A stretch of 64,000 nt of DNA, taken from NCBI GenBank assembly GCA_028564705.1, contig JAPXFQ010002912.1, positions 1,419,001-1,483,000 of the forward strand, read 5' to 3'. The notes below the pieces were generated by a model. It was given only the letters and a program-made list of their open reading frames with translations. It made no database searches and was not told where the DNA came from. This DNA is from Apricaphanius iberus (lineage: Eukaryota > Chordata > Actinopteri > Cyprinodontiformes > Aphaniidae). A program made the translations under genes and the position numbers. Positions 60,501-64,000 of this stretch are shown here, in pieces. The stretch's first letter is position 1; each line of letters starts with the position of its first letter.

Positions 60501-62111
60501 CAGGTGCTGGCCAGTAAATTAGAATATCATCAAAAAGTTGAATTATTTCAATAATTCCATTCAGAACGTGAAACTTGTACATTATATTCATGCAATGCAC
60601 ACAGACCAATGTATTTCCAATGTTTATCTCTTTTAATTTTGATATTTATAAGTGACAACTAATGAAAACTCCAAATTTGGTATCTCAAAAAATTAGAATA
60701 TTTTAAAGGCCAATGAAAAAAAATGTTTTTTTTTAAATGTTGGCCAACTGAAAAGAATGAACATGAAAAGAATGTGCATGTATAGCACTCAATACTTAGT
60801 CGGGGCTCCTTTTGCCTCCATCACTGCAGTAATGCGGCGTGGCATGGACTCGATCAGTCTGTGGCACTGCTCAGGTGTTATTAGAGCCCAGGTTGCTCTT
60901 ATAGTCGTCTTCAGCTCCTCTGCATTGTTGGGTCTAGCGTATTGCATCTTCCGCTTCACAATACCCCATAGATTTTCTATGGGGTTAAGGTCAGGCGAGT
61001 TTGCTGGCCAATCAAGGACAGGGATACCATGGTCCTTGAACCAGCTACTGGTGGTTTTGGCACTGTGTTTCAGGTGCCAAGTCCTGTTGAAAAGTGAAGT
61101 CTGCATTCCCATAAAGTTGGTCAGCAGCAGGAAGCATGAAGTGCTCTAAAACTTCCTGGTAGACGGCTGCATTGACCTTGGACCTCAGGAAACAGAGTGG
61201 GCCAACACCGGCAGATGACATGGCACCCCACACCATCACTGACGGTGGAAACTTTACACTGGACCTCATGCAACGTGGATTCTGTGCTTCTCCGCTCTTC
61301 CTCCAGACTCTGGGTCCTTGATTTCCAAAGGAAATGCAAAAATTGCTTTCATCAGAAAACATAACTTTGGACCACTCAGCAGCAGTCCAGTCCTTTTTGT
61401 CCTTGGCCCAGGCGAGACGCTTCTTACGCTGTTTCTTGTTCAAGAGTGGCTTGACACACGGAATGCGACAGCTGAATCCCATGTCTTTCATGAGTCTCTT
61501 CGTGGTGGTTCTTGAAGCGCTGACTCCAGCTGCAGTCCACTCTTTGTGGATCTCCCCCACATTTTTGAATGGGTTTGTCGTCACAATTCTCTGCAGGGTG
61601 CGGTTATCCCTAGAGCTTGTACACTTTTTTCTACCACATTTTTTCCGTCCCTTCGCCTGTCTGTTAATGTGCTTGGACACAGAGCTCTGCGAACAGCCAG
61701 CTTCTTTAGCAATCACCTTTTGTGTCTTGCCCTCCTTGTACAAGGTGTCAATGGTCGTCTTTTGGACAGCTGTTAAGTCAGAAGTCTTCCCCATGATTGT
61801 GGAGCCTTCAGAACAAGACTGAGGGACCTTTTAAAGGCCTTTGCAGGTGTTTTGAGTTAATCAGCTGATTAGAGTGGCACCAGGTGTCTTCTATATTGAG
61901 CCTTTTCAGAATATTCTAATTTTCTGAGATACTGAATTTGGTGTTTTCATTAGCTGTCAGTTGTAATAATAAAAATGAAAATTAATAAACACTTGAAATA
62001 TATCACTATGTGTGGAAGGAAAGTATACAGTATAGAAGTTTCACGTTTTGAATGGAATTACTGAAATTATTCAACTTTTTGATGATATTCTAATTTACTG
62101 GCCAGCACCTG
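60501..62111 (-). mobile_element. Near-complete Tc1-family DNA transposon, 1,611 bp
   Basis: Terminal inverted repeats of 75 bp (60501-60575 and 62037-62111) start CAGGTGCTGGCCAGTAAATT and differ at only three positions. TA dinucleotides at 60499-60500 and 62112-62113 are the target duplication. The element carries one minus-strand transposase gene of Tc1 type. The close match of the two ends and the nearly open gene indicate a young insertion compared with all other transposons in the window. Confidence 0.95.
60789..61794 (-). pseudogene. Tc1-family transposase broken by one frameshift
   Basis: The first frame starts with MGKTSDLTAV at 61794. Residues 1-110 form the paired-like helix-turn-helix DNA-binding half (KEAGCSQSSVSKHINRQAKG), with a basic GRKKCGRKK segment near 49-57. 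The first catalytic Asp is D148 in VMFSDES and the second is D238 in FQQDLAP. Just after, at about 61065-61072, an extra base shifts the frame, and the first frame then stops at 61045. The C-terminal part continues in another frame (to 60789) through SPDLNPIENLWG, which has the third catalytic residue; the Asp-Glu spacing is DD34E as in Tc1. The full length would be about 336 residues, normal for the family. No other stop was noticed. Such transposases cut and paste the element in the nucleus. This copy should be non-functional as it stands. Confidence 0.92.
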
Positions 62112-62389
62112 TAGAAGAAAGACTCCAAGTTCTCTGTGAGTATCCTGTTTCAAGCGCTAATCTTATCTGACATATATGCAATTTCAGAATTGTAGCCTTT
62201 TTAATTACAAATTTTTACAATCTAATAAATCACATGAGAAATACAGTAGAAATACAAATCATTAGTTATCATTTAAATGGAGGTACAGCATATGTGTGAT
62301 TCAGGGTGTAAGCCAAAGCCGAGCAGAAAATAGCTACAGTGACTTTCATTTGGGTTTTTTCCGTTCGGTCGGGGGTCCCATGTGCCGAC

Positions 62390-62700
62390 CGGAAGGGGAG
62401 GACACTTACGCCTTGTCCATATGTAGTCTGGTATCTCACAAAACGAAGATATTTTTCAATGATTTGACCTTTCATCCACACATAAACGCACATTTATGGC
62501 ACCAAGAACGATTCTTTCTAAAAACTCAGACCAAAGTGAAGATTTTTCCCTATGTTAAGTGTTTACTTGTGGACAGAAATAACCAGAGTTCTAGGTGTCA
62601 CATTACTGTGTGCGACAAAAAAGATTCAACATTACTGTCAGAAAAAGCATTCATGCCCTCAGAGCTGTGTTGGTTTTATCAGTTGTCCAAGCCCCTTTTT
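62390..62700. repeat. Probable hAT-type MITE fragment
   Basis: Segments CGCCTTGTCCATATGTAGTC, GACCTTTCATCCACACATAA and CAAAGTGAAGATTTTTCCC resemble, in order, an abundant fish repeat of the TGTCCACAC class, related to the element at 178-374. Borders and inverted ends are not resolved. Confidence 0.35.
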
Positions 62701-63015
62701 GCTTGCTTTTTTTTTTTACAAGCTCTATAACCGCTCTGTGTAGAAGTTAGAAAGTAGAAAGTTACTCAAGTTGGTGGAGCTACTGCCCCCTACAGGTTTA
62801 GGATGTCTAAGAATGTGCTTTAAAAGACACTTATGCAGTTAGATGTGGAAAAAGTTTCTTTCTAAAACGAGGTGGTGAGAATATTTGTTTTTCTTTCAAA
62901 CTGGCTACGCGTGTGCTTGGCATTAGGCTCCCTATAACCTTCATAAACCCCATGGCAGATGATAAATTGAACATAAATTACAGAAATGTGTTAGCACATT
63001 CAACCAATTTGGTGA

Positions 63016-63031
63016 AAAAAAAAAAAAAAAC
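63016..63031. repeat. Poly-A run
   Basis: An uninterrupted A-run of about 16 bases. Confidence 0.95.
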
Positions 63032-63339
63032 CTACTGGAAAGTTAGGCATTTGGGTCAAAACTCACCTGCCCAGCAGTTCTACTGAATACATCAGACCAT
63101 AAACTAATGTACCAACTTGTCAATACACTGTATGCTCTATCACTTAATTTTATCTTTAGAAATGTTTGTTGGCTCAACAAAGAATTTGAGTCACAAGCCT
63201 CTTACATTTTTATTTTGAGGCACAGAAGCATGAAGTTATGAGAATGTACGGCTGTACACTGTCTGAAAACCTCATCTGACGTTGCATATTTGCAGTATTA
63301 ATACCACCGAAACCACCGTTTGGATTGTAACTAGTGTTG

Positions 63340-63520
63340 TCAGAGTAAAGGGGGTGAATACAAATGCAGACAGATTTTTATTTGCAAAAAACCTCAAGAG
63401 AAATTAAATACATACCCCTTTTATTTCCAGCTCACACTTTTGTGTTGGTCTGTCTACAGTGACGATGAAATGCTTGAAGATTTTCAGGTTTTAAGGGAAC
63501 AAAATGTGAAGTGAATATTT
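63340..63520. mobile_element. Tc1-like element terminal fragment
   Basis: CAGAGTAAAGGGGGTGAATA and CACTTTTGTGTTGGTCTGTC occur in the order found near the end of the fish Tc1 family also represented, in reverse orientation, at 7641-7800. Only the end of the element is present. Confidence 0.6.
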
Positions 63521-63599
63521 TGTAGGTATTTATAGGTAAACGTATATGTGGCTACGATAAAACTCTTGCTGGTTACAGTTGATCTGTTCTTCTCCCCTG

Positions 63600-64000
63600 T
63601 GGTCGGTCCTTTAAACATCACACGAGGCCTGGCAGGGCTGTTTGATACGCCCGCTCTAATAAAGCGCAGTCGTTATCTTTTATAGAGCTTGCTCAGTCAT
63701 GCCACCATGCTTCCTGCTATGTGAAGATTGTACACAAACAGAGTCCACTGATCTTCTGATTACACAGCCAGAACATCTTTCCCCTTTTTTTTTTTTTTTT
63801 CTCTCCTCGCTTTATTGTTGTTGCAGCCAGTGTGGGAAAGCATGCATTCTGGCTTTGTGAAAAAAGAGGGCGCAGCACTCTGCATGCTGGCACGCGCCCG
63901 TCCGCCCGTCTGTTGTCCATTGCTGTTTAGAGGTGAACGTCGGTTGTGAAATGTCACACAGTTTTCAAACGCCGAGCCCATAGGTGGCGAGAACTTCAGA
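63600..64000. other. Right edge of window, no gene recognised
   Basis: A long T-run (63785-63800) is followed by GC-richer sequence. The overlapping minus-strand frames here (67 and 73 codons) have Lys/Arg runs from the T-run and no domain. The stretch at 63640-63780 lacks repeat hallmarks and might be conserved noncoding sequence. Confidence 0.3.

Noticed and set aside
61334..61822. 162-codon plus-strand frame
   Set aside because: It is the antisense shadow of the Tc1 transposase gene.

Overview
The window looks like AT-rich nuclear DNA from a ray-finned fish, probably a teleost. The reasons are long introns with GT/AG borders, dense Tc1/mariner, hAT-like, pogo-like and L2-type LINE remnants of the kinds common in fish, CA/GT and AT microsatellites, and no prokaryotic gene organisation. 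I cannot name the species from the sequence.

One protein-coding gene can be fully supported: a plus-strand, six-coding-exon gene for a Ras-association domain family protein, best matched to RASSF3. The ATG is at 9123 and the stop at 35327 (251 codons). Coding exons are 9123-9245, 27160-27267, 31155-31328, 33318-33405, 34652-34764 and 35178-35327. A TATA-less promoter-like stretch with GC-box and inverted-CCAAT motifs lies at about 8600-8700. Three short upstream ORFs lie between there and the start. A long AT-rich 3' UTR probably runs to the AATAAA at 39608. The protein has an N-terminal SSGYSS/FFTARTSFF segment, an RA domain and a C-terminal SARAH helix, the layout of the Hippo-linked RASSF1-6 adaptors.

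The rest is a transposon graveyard. Upstream (1-8600) are a Tc1 remnant split by a small hAT-type MITE (1-480), a Sleeping Beauty/Tdr-type Tc1 remnant (about 4020-4690), a tRNA-like SINE fragment, a TTAA-flanked piggyBac-like unit (5140-6552) and another Tc1 end (7640-8060). Intron 1 (17.9 kb) holds two L2-type LINE pieces, a TAGGGATG-bordered repeat and a Tc1 piece. Intron 2 holds a 0.9 kb inverted-repeat element with a striking palindrome. Intron 3 holds hAT-like and Tc1 remnants. The 24 kb downstream of the gene carries MITEs, a 1.8 kb pogo/Tigger-like element (43910-45678), more copies of the TAGGGATG repeat, a split Tc1, a 2.3 kb hAT-like element, and a nearly intact 1,611 bp Tc1 element (60501-62111) whose transposase is broken by one frameshift.

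A possible orphan exon (60304-60493) and several low-repeat stretches that may be conserved noncoding elements lie downstream. I see no bacterial genes, CRISPR array or clearly new biological system. The most interesting items are the uORF layout at the rassf3 start, the near-intact Tc1, the unexplained candidate exon and the 18-bp-arm palindrome.
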